Part shown: positions 52,335-63,915 of the stretch, one piece after another
How the letters are laid out: every line of letters begins with the position of its first letter
Numbering within the stretch: the first letter of the stretch is position 1
Source of the DNA: Pogonophryne albipinna
Taxonomy: Eukaryota > Chordata > Actinopteri > Perciformes > Artedidraconidae
Reading direction: 5' to 3'
NCBI GenBank assembly: GCA_028583405.1
Contig: JAPTMU010000163.1
Coordinates: 202,996 to 266,995 of the forward strand
Length of the DNA stretch: 64,000 nt
Position numbers and translations under genes: made by a program
Notes under the pieces: model-generated
Seen by the model: the letters and a program-made list of their open reading frames with translations, nothing else
The model's database searches: none
What the model was told of the DNA's origin: nothing

Positions 52335-55300
52335 CTATAGATAGACGAAAAGACAACAATTAAAAACTGTAATTCAATTAAACATGGGAAACAACAGAAT
52401 ATGCTTACATATGGCACAAATCTTTGACTCAATGGTGAATTAGAAGATGTTGTGATAAATGTGTGACCTTAACTCTTACGTATTTTTGTGATATTTTTGG
52501 AATGCCTTAAGTGACTCTGTATAATTACATTTACTTTTTTGAACTTGGACTCAGCGATTTACAGATTAGATTTTGGAGATCAAAGGCTAAGGTCACTGTG
52601 ATTAAACAAAACACACTTTGTTTTAACGTAACTTACAATAACAATATTTATGCTAATTATGACCATTTCGCAAACATTTCTTTGAGGATTGAATCATAAA
52701 GTGATGATGTTTATTATATTAGAATATAATATAATGTAAAATGTATTTGAATTACCACTGTCTTTCTCTCCCTCCTTATTTCTTCCTCTTGCATGCTTCT
52801 TCTTTTGGAGAGTTTTAGCCTGGCCTTTTCCTGGGCTCTGATCTATAACAGCAAAAGACAAATATTAGTTTATTTTGGTCAAAGAGACCTCAGGTACTAT
52901 AAGGTTTATGTGTGTTCAACTGCTGACATTCAAATCCAACCACCAGGAGCTAACAGCTAATTGCTAATACAGAGGTCAAAATTGTGAGCAACAACACTAG
53001 TATATGAGAGGGAATTATTGTAGTAACCTAACAACCCTGCTGTATTGTGCAAAAAGTGCTGTTGAAATATGTTAAATGTTTGCTGATTGTATTTATAGAG
53101 CAATACAATAATTCAGGAGCACATATTAATATTGTTTTGTGTCTGTGTAAGTATACAGCTGTCCGGAAGTAAGTGGTCCTTTTACATTAAAATAACTGTG
53201 GAAGTGACAATAAGAGGTTAATCTTCGTCAGACAGAAAAAGAAGCTTTAAAAGGGTAGGCTTTTGTGACTTTTTTAAACTTAGCCTTTTTTCTCTCTATT
53301 GCTTTCTTTTTCTGTGTGACCTTCTGTGGGACACTTTTGGCCTGGCCCTTTTCTGGGCTCTGATCTACAATAGTAACAGGCACACATTAATTTCTGTTAG
53401 TTAATAAGAACTAAATTATCATTTATAATTAGGTTCATGTGTATGCACCTGCTGATATTCAAATCAGACCACCAAGACCTGAGAGCAGGGTACTAACTGA
53501 TATTTCAGTGTATACAAATGAGAGAATCAGTATGTCCTTACAGTTTACAAAAACAGTGTTACCAGGGGGGCAATGGTTTATCTTCCACAACAATGACAGT
53601 TAATATTTACTATGATGAATTACCTATCTTAAATGAGCTGTAAACTCTACTAAAATTATACTGATGATTGAAGTATGAAAAACACCAGCACATTTTCTGT
53701 TAGATTTTTGCCCCAAAATATCATTATAATAATTGAAGCGTTATATTCACCATTTGAACTTTCACCATCAGAACCACCATCTGAAAAACAAGAGAACAGG
53801 AGTGACATGAGTGACACCTCATACTATGCTGTGTAGGAAAGGAGACTAGCAACTGTATCTGCCTCATCTTGATATCATAAAATGTGTATATGAATGGTCT
53901 CTGCCCTTCTTTTTTTAAACGCACCATCATCCACCTCTCTGCCTCGTTTCCATCTCCTTTGTGGGACACTCTCTGATGTTGATGGGGGACTTTTAGCTGT
54001 GAATATAACATATGTTTAAATATTAGTCCTCAAATACTAAAGTATGACTCCTGATATTCAAAAGATCTCAATAAATGAGTATTCCATGACTTCATAAAGT
54101 CTGCCGCTGTGTCTAAAGAAAATCCTTCCTTATTTATTATATATTGCATTTTAGAAATCATCCTCCATTTTGATCATTTTGTGTTAACACATTATATACA
54201 TCTGAAAATAAGTTTTTTCTATGAGGAGCCTTAAGAATTAGACAAAAAAAGGAACACAAGTCTTCTGCATGAATTGTTTTTTCCATCATCCTTGAATTAC
54301 TTAATATTGTATTCTTCATTTACAAGATATAAAAAGTCATACATATACATTTAACAATATGCAGAAGTCAGCAAACATCTATCTTTTTTTGGAAAAATAT
54401 TAGACCTGAATCTCTACAGTGATTGGTGATGAGCTCTACAGAGAGCATCACTTTTCACCAGCCCGCAGCAGCTCTCTACATAGTATCTGCATCATGACAT
54501 CATCTAAGCCAAACTGCACAAAAGCAGAGTTCAGCTGTACCATCAGAGAATGGGTTTCACACCACTGTCTCACTCTCCTGTACATCAGTAAGCAGCACAC
54601 TTTAGGCATACTTTGTTGAATTAATATGTTATTTAATGGTGCGTTGGTTATTCTGACTCAAGTATAATGTAACTGTAATAGTAATGTATTTCAGCTGTCA
54701 CAACTTCACCTTTGCTTAGTGCACTCCTAATATGTATTTAGCAGTTTAGTGTTGTCTGTTTTTTTTCTTCAAAATACATAGTGGATGGAATATTTACCAT
54801 TCTCATATGTTTCACTTTCCATAACCGAGCCCTCATCCTCATCACTCTGGACAGGTCTGTCCTTGGTGGTGGAAAGGTCAGAACCTCCATCTGAAAACAA
54901 GAGCAAACAGAAAGTGGCACCTTGTAATATAAGGGTTGGAAAGGAAGATATACTGAAATCATTCAATATCTGCCAATTTAACGCAGATTGTTTACGATAC
55001 ATTATATAAACTATTGCAATCCAATACATCTATTTGCAATAAAGTCAACATAAATAAATGATATCGTTTTCATTTATGTTCAGGTCACACTGTCTTTGAT
55101 TCATTTATTTTTTGTCAAGGTTTTTGAGAGGATGATAGTGATGGCGTTTTACTGGACTGCATTTTATTCCACCTTTATGTATGTTAATAGGTAGCGGAAA
55201 AATCAGAATCCCCTCACGATACAATGTAGTCCAGAACAACACCACCTTAATATAAGAACATATTATGTATAGAGCTGTTGGATTGAATATTAATAGACTG

Positions 55301-58300
55301 CACAGGTGTTAGTACTTAAAGAATGACTAAAAGTGTAATTCATTGATTATATTTCATTTGTTCTGAAGATAAAATGATGAATGAAATATTAACTGAAGCT
55401 CTAACATCCCCTCACGTTTCTCCATAACAAATATAGAATAATAAAAGTAGGATAAATAAAGTAAAAAGACTTCGGATGAGCAAATTCTACTATTGATCTG
55501 CTGATTTCACCGGACAGCATGGAGTAGTTGTTGACATTTCAATGTTTTGACCATACTATGCAATTCCAAGACCAGATAAATAACTAAACCAAGCTCTCCT
55601 TTGCCTATGAATTATTATTCCTGTTCTGTTGTAAGAAAGGAAATGGCTTTCTAAGGTATTTGGCTACACATATGAAAATATTGATTATGCATCAACAATA
55701 AAACAGTTCAGGACAAAATCGGTTACAGTGCATACATACCACAGAGAGAAAGATGAATTGTGTCCAGGTTTTTTCCTGTTAAGGTCCCACTTCCTTGCTC
55801 CATAGCAAACAGAAGTTTGCTTATCTTGGCAATCTGAAATGTTTTGTCTGTCTGTAAAATTCACGGTGAACTCTGATGTCATGACCCATGAACCTTGCAA
55901 CTTGTTCCAGCTCTTGCTCACTAAGATCCAGAAGTTGGCAGAGTGTGGCAACCTGTTTTCGTAACTTGGTGGAGCAAGGAAGTTCAGGATTTTCTGCCTT
56001 GCTCTCATCTGCATATCTTCGCAGACAGTCACATCCACGTATGTTTGTCATTGCACCAGGTCGTGCAAAAAGATAGGGATTGTCAGCCGGGATGCCCGCT
56101 TCATCTCTCCATTTTATCAGCAAATCAATCGACTCCTTCATTCTTTCTGTAAAGAAAACAGGTACCTTCCTGCCTCTTTTCCCGCGGATCTCTATGCGGG
56201 TTAACAGCTTGCTTAGCTCCTTCTCTAATGGAGACAAGGTTTCATAAATGTCATCATTGATAGAAGTTGTGTTGACTTTCTTGTAGGTGTCAAGAGTCAA
56301 GCGTGACGCTTCTCCTTCTCGTCGTTTGTTAAATATAATGACTTGCGCCAGAACTGCCTCGTTTAACTGCTTGTATGCTGGTAAGCTCAGCTGTTGTGAC
56401 AGCTTCTCCCTTGCTTCATCTTCCACAATCCTCAGATGGTCCCTCAGAGCCATTACGTTTTTTGTGAGGGGGATGTCATCTTGTTTGTTCCAACTATTTT
56501 CTTTTATAGTTTGGTGAGCACTAACAGAAACATAGTTCTTCCAGTTTTTCTCCAAAAGCTCAAAGAATTTTTTCGCCCTCTTCTCACCCAGGTCATCTTC
56601 ATTCATTAGAGTCTGTCCAATCAGGACTTCCACAGCTCCTTTCAGACTGAATCCAAGTTTGACTGCAGTGGAAGGTTTTCCGAACTCATTCTTGCTTGGA
56701 CGAAACTTTGAAAGACTCTTAGCTGCATCAACAACAAGCTGGAATTTTGATGGTACACATACATCTTCTAAACTCTTTACATTTTTGTCCATATCTTTCA
56801 CAACCAACATAAACCGACCAAGCTCCCTCATTCTTTGAGCAATGTACTGATGTTTCGCCTTAACACGGCCGTGTTTTGCGTACAGTGAATCGCCATATCT
56901 GCAAATCAGAGAATCCCTCCTGATATGAAAGGATACATCGTCTTGTCTCATGTTGTTAATGATCTCCTGAGAACCACTGGAGGAAGTTGCTATTGGAAGC
57001 AAGCGTGCTGCAAGGCTTTGAACTCTTCCTCGTGTCTTTTTTTTGTCATCCGTTTCATTTGCTTTTTTGCTTTTGCATGAGGACTGATGTCGCCACAAAT
57101 CCTTTTTTGCAAACATCCCATAACAATACTGGCAAGGCAAATAGTCACTGACAGAAGCTTTACCAGAAGGCTGCTTCCAAGTCACTAATTCTCCTTTACC
57201 TTCTTCTAGGACTTTGGTGTTGTGCTTGAAGTCACCCTTATTTCGCAGTTGTTCCAAAAGACCTTTTCTGTCTTTTGATCCCAATGGGAAACTGAATGCA
57301 TATGCAACATCCTTCATCTCCATATGCTTTCTCTCCAAATGCCTTGCCATCTTTACATTTGAGATACCACAGTAGAGACAATAATGTTTTTTGTCCCATG
57401 CTCGTTTTTTGTCCTCTCTTTTTGTACATGTTTTGATGGTCACAGTTGATTTCATTTTGTCATCCTTTAGTTTTTTGGTTTTTGCATACGTTTTGGGGTT
57501 CTTGTGTTTCTTAACAGTGTACGTACCAAGTTGTTGATCTTTGTCATTGCTTATCTCTGTACTTTCTCCATCAGCTGAAGATTTTGCACATGATGAACCC
57601 TTGTCGCCTTCTTCAGTGCTGGAGGATGACCCGTTGTGACTGGGCTGGTAGTCTGTGTCCGCTCCGGTCCAGCTTGATGAATTAGATTCAGAGCAATCTG
57701 TCTCTGACTCTTCCTGGAGATTAGTTAGCTGTAAGCAAAAGCATAACTGTTGTGAGAAAAAAAAACACATCCACAACCAAGTCCTACTTAAAAGAGTCAC
57801 TTAACCATCATTAACCAACAGATGTACTATCTCATTTACTCATGAGGTCATTTTCAAATGATATTGTAACAAAATAGTATGATTACTTATTTAGTATAAT
57901 TATTTGAACATTCATCTTAAGTGACTTTAAGAAAAGGAATCATTTAACCATGTCACAATTTAAAGTGCTAGGATTCGTAAAATAATGTGTGCTTATTATT
58001 TAAAATGCCCATACGTTAAACTAATCTAAACCTTGTCTAAGATAACATTCATAAAAAATGAATCATTAAACCCATATGTTATAAAATAAGTAATTTATAT
58101 TAGTACAACAAAGTACACAAACTTTTTGAAACTGACAAAGCATGGCATGTGTATTACTACACATTATTCAAACAATTATGCCTTTATACAGATAATATTA
58201 AGTTATTTTATTATAGATACTAAGAGGGTTTTCCTGGTAACAATGTAAAGTAAATTAAATCCTGACTTGTAAATTGAACTTTAAGAACATCTTTAATGTG

Positions 58301-58480
58301 AAATCTTGTGTGCATTATCTGTCCTCCAGTTCATGAAGTTTCTTTTGAAAGCCTTCCTTTAACATTCAATTACAACCATTGCCAACTATTCCAGTAAAGA
58401 CAAATATTTTTAGATCAGTTACAGTGCAGAAAATATCTTGTACATACCTGTTTTGGTCTCCTAGCAATTTCTTCTTTACC
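52099..58480 (-). CDS. Zinc-finger / tyrosine-recombinase-like (Crypton-like) / SANT-like gene, frame-broken
   Basis: Minus-strand exons with matching phases: 58480-58448 (GKEEIARRPKQ), 57728-55740 (large exon), 54890-54798, 53996-53925, 53780-53751, possibly 53364 onward, 52842-52756, 52334-52099 (stop). The small exons all start with two bases and end with one (phase 1). The first coding exon upstream is not found. Domains: two C2H2-type fingers, a tyrosine-recombinase fold, charged linker exons and a C-terminal SANT/Myb-like domain. The large exon is 1989 nt but 3n+1 is needed to join the next, and translation stops soon after the recombinase Tyr. Host gene of transposon origin or an intron-bearing element: undecided. 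Confidence 0.65.
52756..52842 (-). CDS. Crypton-like gene, basic exon
   Basis: 87 nt, DQSPGKGQAKTLQKKKHARG followed by RNKEGEKDS; acceptor GTTATAG|ATCA, donor CAGTG|GTAATT; phase 1 to phase 1. Highly basic. Confidence 0.6.
53255..53364 (-). CDS. Possible exon, duplicate of 52842-52756
   Basis: After TTGTAG it reads DQSPEKGQAKSVPQKVTQKK, parallel to DQSPGKGQAKTLQKKKHARG at 52842. No good phase-1 donor is visible (AAAA|GTGTCC is weak), so it may be a dead duplicate exon. The end given is approximate. Confidence 0.35.
53751..53780 (-). CDS. Crypton-like gene, 30-nt micro-exon
   Basis: DGGSDGESSN, acceptor TTTTTCAG|ATGG, donor AAATG|GTGAAT. Phase 1 at both sides. Confidence 0.5.
53925..53996 (-). 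CDS. Crypton-like gene, small basic exon
   Basis: 72 nt coding KSPPSTSESVPQRRWKRGRE and VDD; acceptor TTCACAG|CTAA, donor GATG|GTGCGT. The KRGRE cluster may serve as a nuclear localisation signal (inference). Confidence 0.55.
54798..54890 (-). CDS. Crypton-like gene, small acidic exon
   Basis: 93 nt; begins DGGSDLSTTKDRPVQSDEDE and ends YENG. TTTTCAG acceptor and ATG|GTAAAT donor. Its start resembles the 30-nt exon at 53780-53751 (DGGSDGESSN). Confidence 0.6.
55740..57728 (-). CDS. Large exon: two zinc fingers plus tyrosine-recombinase-like domain
   Basis: Acceptor CTTACAG|CTAAC; donor CTGTG|GTATGT. Acidic Ser-rich start, then finger 1 near residues 112-133 (CLYCGISNVKMARHLERKH), finger 2 near 197-218 (CQYCYGMFAKKDLWRHQSSC), then a helical core and a recombinase domain: KRREGEASRLTLDTY (box I Arg), GKRGRKVPVFF (Lys hairpin), STKLRKQVATL (box II Arg), FMGHDIRVHREFYR (His and the candidate nucleophilic Tyr). 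The set fits Crypton-type tyrosine recombinases. Translation ends at a stop at 55821, nine codons after FYR; the next frame stays open to the donor. Confidence 0.72.
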
Positions 58481-59078
58481 CTAATACCAAAGACAAGATT
58501 GAAAATGATTACATGTCACCTTGTGAAACAATTTTCAACAAAACACTTTTACTAACGTCATGCTAGAAGCATGGTGATATACAGAACCTTTAGCCAGAAC
58601 ATTTTAATACTGCATTCCTCTTATCATGTCATTGAAATATTTCATTTAAAAACAGTATAATACATTTAAATAAGGAAAGCCATACATTCCATGTATATAT
58701 AACAAAAACTGTTATCTGTATCAATTCATTAAGTGCATTTTGTCAGTGTAAAACCAGTTCGGTACATCACCATCATTAACTACAATCTTATTGCTCAAAC
58801 ATTTAATTTAGTTAACATGATGGGGTCAACAAATAAAATCGTTTACATGCATTATAAATAGGGATGCGTATCGTTAATGTTTTAACGATACTACTACTAC
58901 TCTTATCGATCCGGTACTTTAACAGTAGTCTTATCACTACTTTTTGTACATTTTTTAAAGGGAAGAATTTAAAGGATTATAATCAGAATTAACATTGCTT
59001 TATTCAAATGTGAAATAAATAAAATATGTATTATTATTGTATTGTACTGTAATTAAGTTTAATTTAGAGTTAGGTGTA
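57801..59078. other. Upstream flank of the Crypton-like gene; only the 33-nt exon recognised
   Basis: Apart from exon 58480-58448 no coding exon seen. 58862-58935 (tatcgttaatgttttaacgata, cttatcgatccggtac) resembles edges of a GGTATCG-type hAT, as at 12745 and 13370. Confidence 0.45.
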
Positions 59079-60720
59079 CTTGAGTATTTTTATTGTATGC
59101 TACTGCGTACTTCTACTCCACTACAGTTCAGAGGTACATGGTGTACTTCTACTCACTACAGTTCAGAGGTACATGGTGTACTTCTACTCACTACAGTTCA
59201 GAGGTACATGGTGTACTTCTACTCCACTACAGTTCAGAGGTACATGGTGTACTTCTACTCACTACAGTTCAGAGGTACATGGTGTACTTCTACTCCACTA
59301 CAGTTCAGAGGTACATGGTGTACTTCTACTCACTACAGTTCAGAGGTACATGGTGTACTTCTACTCCACTACAGTTCAGAGGTACATGGTGTACTTCTAC
59401 TCCACTACAGTTCAGAGGTACATGGTGTACTTCTACTCCACTACAGTTCAGAGGTACATGGTGTACTTCTACTCCACTACAGTTCAGAGGTACATGGTGT
59501 ACTTCTACTCCACTACAGTTCAGAGGTACATGGTGTACTTCTACTCCACTACAGTTCAGAGGTACATGGTGTACTTTTCCTCCACAACATGTATTTAATA
59601 CCTTTAGTTACTTCTCAGATCTGGATGAATGATGTGAAATCTAATCAAGTGTTGAATCAGACTTTAGTTCCACCTGGAGTAAATCCACCAGCTACCCTGC
59701 AGTCTACAAAGTCATTCAAACTAGCTGCACCTTCACCAGCTACCCTGCAGTCTACAAAGTCATTCAGACTAGCTGCACCTTCACCAGCTACCCTGCAGTC
59801 TACAAAGCCATTCAGACTAGCTGCACCTTCACCAGCTACCCTGCAGTCTACAAAGCCATTCAGACTAGCTGCACCTTCACCAGCTTTGAGAACACTTTCA
59901 TGATCAATCATTATAAAACATATCATATATATTATTCTGAAATGGACCAATCTGCACAACGACTACTTTCACTGTCTTTCACTATATTTTGATGAGAATA
60001 CTTTCCTACTTTCACTTGAGGAACATTTTGAATGCAGGACTTTTACTGTAACAGAGTATTCCTACACTCTGGTACTTCTACTTTTACTAAGTACAAGATC
60101 TGAGTACTTCTACTTTTACTCAAGATCTGAGTACTTCTACTTTTACTCAAGAACAAGATCTGAGTACTTCTACCTTTACTCAAGTACAAGATCTGAGTAC
60201 TTCTACTTTTACTCAAGAACAAGATCTGAGTACTTCTACTTTTACTCAAGAACAAGATCTGAGTACTTCTACTTTTACTCAAGTACAAGATCTGAGTACT
60301 TCTACTTTTACTCAAGAACAAGATCTGAGTACTTCTACTTTACTCAAGAACAAGATCTGAGTACTTCTACTTTTACTCAAGATCTGAGTACTTCTACTTT
60401 TACTCAAGAACAAGATCTGAGTACTTCTACCTTTACTCAAGTACAAGATCTGAGTACTTCTACTTTTACTCAAGAACAAGATCTGAGTACTTCTACTTTT
60501 ACTCAAGATCTGAGTACTTCTACTTTTACTCAAGAACAAGATCTGAGTACTTCTACCTTTACTCAAGTACAAGATCTGAGTACTTCTACTTTTACTCAAG
60601 ATCTGAGTACTTCTACTTTTACTCAAGAACAAGATCTGAGTACTTCTACTTTTACTCAAGAACAAGATCTGAGTACTTCTACTTTTACTCAAGAACAAGA
60701 TCTGAGTACTTGCATTGAAA
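59079..60720 (-). repeat. Three minisatellites derived from one MITE, copy 2 (inverse of 6593-7477)
   Basis: Array A, 59114-59580: 13 units of 34-36 bp (ctacagttcagaggtacatg). Linker. Array B, about 59686-59884: four 48-bp units (accctgcagtctacaaagtc). Linker. Array C, 60065-60710: about 20 units of 33 or 27 bp (gagtacttctacttttactc). Frames of 174-288 codons here are artefacts of unit lengths divisible by three. Order and sequence are the reverse complement of the 6.6-kb copy. Confidence 0.92.
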
Positions 60721-61080
60721 TGTTCCAGAGTTCAAAGTGAAATTCAGAATCTCTGGAGGAATGGGATTATGAGCCATGATGTCATGTGATATATTTTCTG
60801 ACGTCCTTAATGTAAAACAGAAACGTGCACCGACACAAAAACCAAGTTAACATGAGTTTAATTTGCATTGAAAATGTTAAGAGACATTTAAAGGTGAGCA
60901 CACATTCTACAGAGGGGGATCACAGTCCATTGGTTTAGATAAGTGTCTGAAAATGGTCAGACTTCATATCAATAGTTCAGACTCAGGTTGGTCCTAACTA
61001 ACATCAGCTGTGATCCTGAACAGACTGAACTCTCTGGGCAGCAGGGAGGAAGTCTCTGGAACAGGAGGAGACTCTTCCTC

Positions 61081-61718
61081 CTACAGAGGACACAGAGACA
61101 CTGAGGAACCAGGCCAGAACCAGAACCCAGCATAGAGAGGTTCAGTGAATGTGGTTCTGAAGGTGTGGAGGAGGATCAGTGTGTCAGAGGAGACTCTGTA
61201 GAAGGAGAGAGAGCCAGCAGGATGATCCAGATACACTGCTACTCTACCAGAGGAGGAGGAGGAGGAGGAGGAGGAGGAGGAGGAGGAGGAGTAGGAGGAG
61301 GAGGAGGAGGAGGAGGAGGAGGAGGAGGAGGAGGAGGAGGAGTAGGAGGAGGAGGAGGAGGAGGAGGAGGAGGAGGAGGAGTGTGTTACTGTGTTATTGT
61401 GACAGACAGAGTAACCACCATCAGAGCAGTTCAGACTCCAGGACTGATCATTCCCTCCAAACCCACAGTCCTCTCTCTCTCCTCTCCTGCTGATTCCTCT
61501 GTAAGTCACTGATATAGAAACCCTTCCTCTCCACTCGACCTCCCAGTAACAGCGACCAGTCAGAGCTTCTCTGCACATCAGCTGATCCCAGACATCAAAC
61601 CTCTCTGGATGATCAGGATATGGCTGCTTCTCTCTCACACGTGTCACCTTCCTGTTGTCCTCAGACAGTTTGAGGTTCCTGTGAGCTGTGTTTGTGTCGA
61701 GTGAGAGTTCACAGGAAT
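61081..61718 (-). CDS. Second NLR-type B30.2 exon, no upstream NLR exons in window
   Basis: PRY-SPRY exon closely matching the one at 9827-10419, with the same acceptor position (offset 51299) and the same motifs (LTGRCYWEVEW, NDQSWSL, SGRVAVYLDHPAGSLSF). The (GGA)n tract at about 61252-61380 is longer, giving about 50 mostly Ser/Tyr residues. Homology runs from about 61003 to 62340, with a roughly 415-bp insertion at about 61902-62317. No LRR or NACHT exon is seen up to 64000, so this is either the 3' end of a neighbouring NLR gene extending beyond the window or an orphan duplicate. Confidence 0.8.
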
Positions 61719-61844
61719 CTGAGGAGAGGAACAGCAGCAGTTATTAATCTATCAGCTGTTCATTTATTGACACTTTGATGATGAAGGTTACATTTGAAGA
61801 TGGAGGCTGCTTTGTTTTCATGAATCAAATCAAACCACACTCAC

Positions 61845-61891
61845 ACTTCCTCAGACCGGGTCTCAGCCATCGGACTCCAGCAGGCTCCATC
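61845..61891 (-). CDS. Second NLR-type linker mini-exon
   Basis: 47-nt exon matching the one at 10546-10592 (acceptor CTTTCAG|GATG, donor GAAGT|GTGAGT) and spliced in phase to the 61081-61718 B30.2 exon. Its upstream partner should be an LRR exon, which is not present in the remaining 2.1 kb. Confidence 0.75.
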
Positions 61892-61901
61892 CTGAAAGAG
61901 G

Positions 61902-62317
61902 GAGGTGTCATGGTTATGGGTTTATGTTGATGTTTTCCACTTTTATTTTGAAAGGTGTTCACCCCACGTTATGTCTGTTACTTCCTGTCGTGTCTAGTTT
62001 GACCTCTTGTCTTTAGTTTCCCTCCTGTGCCTGATTGTGTTATTGTTCTTCACCTTCCCTCTCCAGCTGTGTCTTGTCTTGTGATTACCCTTCTGTGTAT
62101 CTAGTCTTGCTTTCCCTTGTGTTCCTTGTCCGACTGTCGTCAATGTAACCCGCATGTTCCTGTCCGTGAGTTTGTTCTTGTTTCACCCGGTTAATGTTTG
62201 GTAGTTTTCTTTGTTTCTAATCAGCTTTTTGGAATAAAGCTGATTAGTGGTTATTACCTGGATTCCTGCTTCCCTGTCTGTGTTCTGCATTTGGACAGGG
62301 GGGTGTTAGAGCAACGT
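61902..62317. mobile_element. Insertion in the second B30.2 copy
   Basis: About 415 bp absent from the 10.6-kb paralog, where the upstream sequence runs straight to catggacattacatcactct. T/C-rich with TTCCTGTCGTGTC, TTGTCTT and AATAAAGCTGATTAG near the end. Family not identified; no clear TIR. Confidence 0.6.
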
Positions 62318-62339
62318 GGAGACATGGATATTACATCAC

Positions 62340-62950
62340 TCTCAAAACAATGATTCAAGCCCTTCTCAGACTTGACACAATACTTTTTTTTCCGCTTTAT
62401 TAAATATTTTTATTTAAGAAATAAACCTAAGTATAGTTCATTAGTTTTACACAAATTACATTAAAGGTCCCACGGCCATTTCTACTGATCATAATTCCAT
62501 TGTTGAGGTCGACTAGAATAGATTTACATTGTTCAATGTTCCAAACTCACATTGGTTTCTCACAGCATCTCTGTAGAGTCTGTGTGTTCACTAGGCTTGT
62601 TTGAGACAAGCGAGATCGACGCAGACCTGCGCAGTTGCGATCAACGTCTTGCTAGTGCGTTGCATGATGGGTAGTCATTTTGTCCGACTTGCTCTGGAGT
62701 CCCGCCCACATGAGACGTTGAAATCTCGCGGGACAAAGACGCCCGCAGCCTTGAGAGCGAGGCGCGGCGAGGCGGCGCAGTTCCTCTCCACGGGCTGCGG
62801 AAGCTAAATGCTTGATGGGAAACGACTCGCTGGTTTCTCCAGCTGAGCGCTCATTGGTGGGTTTTACCACGTGCTGGTGATGAAGCTCTCCCATTGGCTC
62901 GGCTAAAGTTTGTTGTTGTTTTGTGTCAGTTCTACGTCGCCACTTCCATT
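62340..62950. other. No gene recognised
   Basis: CpG-richer patch at 62600-62900 with no domain in any frame. Confidence 0.35.
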
Positions 62951-63046
62951 CCCATTTTTCATCATGAGATTAATATCTATATATTTGATACTATACTTGC
63001 ACTGCTTACCGTTTCATACTTTATATATCTTAGCATATTCATACAC

Positions 63047-63915
63047 ACTGTTCATACTGCTCTCAGGCTGATATCTAGTGTATTAATACACACTGTTCAT
63101 ACTGCTCTCAGGCTGATATCTAGTGTATTAATACACACTGTTCATACTGCTCTCAGGCTGATATCTAGTGTATTAATACACACTGTTCATACTGCTCACA
63201 GGCTGATATCTAGTGTATTAATACACACTGTTCATACTGCTCTCAGGCTGATATCTAGTGTATTAATACACACTGTTCATACTGCTCTCAGGCTGATATC
63301 TGTGTATTAATACACACTGTTCATACTGCTCTCAGGCTGATATCTAGTGTATTAATACACACTGTTCATACTGCTCTCAGGCTGATATCTAGTGTATTAA
63401 TACACACTGTTCATACTGCTCTCAGGCTGATATCTGTGTATTAATACACACTGTTCATACTGCTCTCAGGCTGATATCTAGTGTATTCATACACACTGTT
63501 CATACTGCTCTCAGGCTGATATCTAGTGTATTAATACACACTGTTCATACTGCTCTCAGGCTGATATCTAGTGTATTAATACACACTGTTCATACTGCTC
63601 ACAGGCTGATATCTAGTGTATTAATACACACTGTTCATACTGCTCTCAGGCTGATATCTAGTGTATTAATACACACTGTTCATACTGCTCTCAGGCTGAT
63701 ATCTGTGTATTAATACACACTGTTCATACTGCTCTCAGGCTGATATCTAGTGTATTAATACACACTGTTCATACTGCTCACAGGCTGATATCTAGTGTAT
63801 TAATACACACTGTTCATACTGCTCTCAGGCTGATATCTAGTGTATTAATACACACTGTTCATACTGCTCTCAGGCTGATATCTAGTGTATTAATACACAC
63901 TGTTCATACTGCTCT
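63047..63915. repeat. 45-bp minisatellite (about 19 units) inside a LINE-like 3' region
   Basis: Unit: ctgttcatactgctctcagg, ctgatatctagtgtattaat, acaca. A few units lack AG before TGTATT (43 bp), and some read gctcacag instead of gctctcag. Flanks (62960-63040, and 63920-64000 ending caataaagttgaatct) look like a non-LTR element 3' UTR and tail. Confidence 0.93.

Noticed and set aside
54419..54619. 66-codon plus frame between exons of the Crypton-like gene
   Set aside because: No domain, antisense in an intron, no splice or promoter support.
59037..60698. Frames of 92-288 codons with repeated blocks (e.g. VQRYMVYFYS, KSRSTQIL)
   Set aside because: The minisatellite unit lengths are multiples of three, so frames stay open by chance; no start, splice or domain context.
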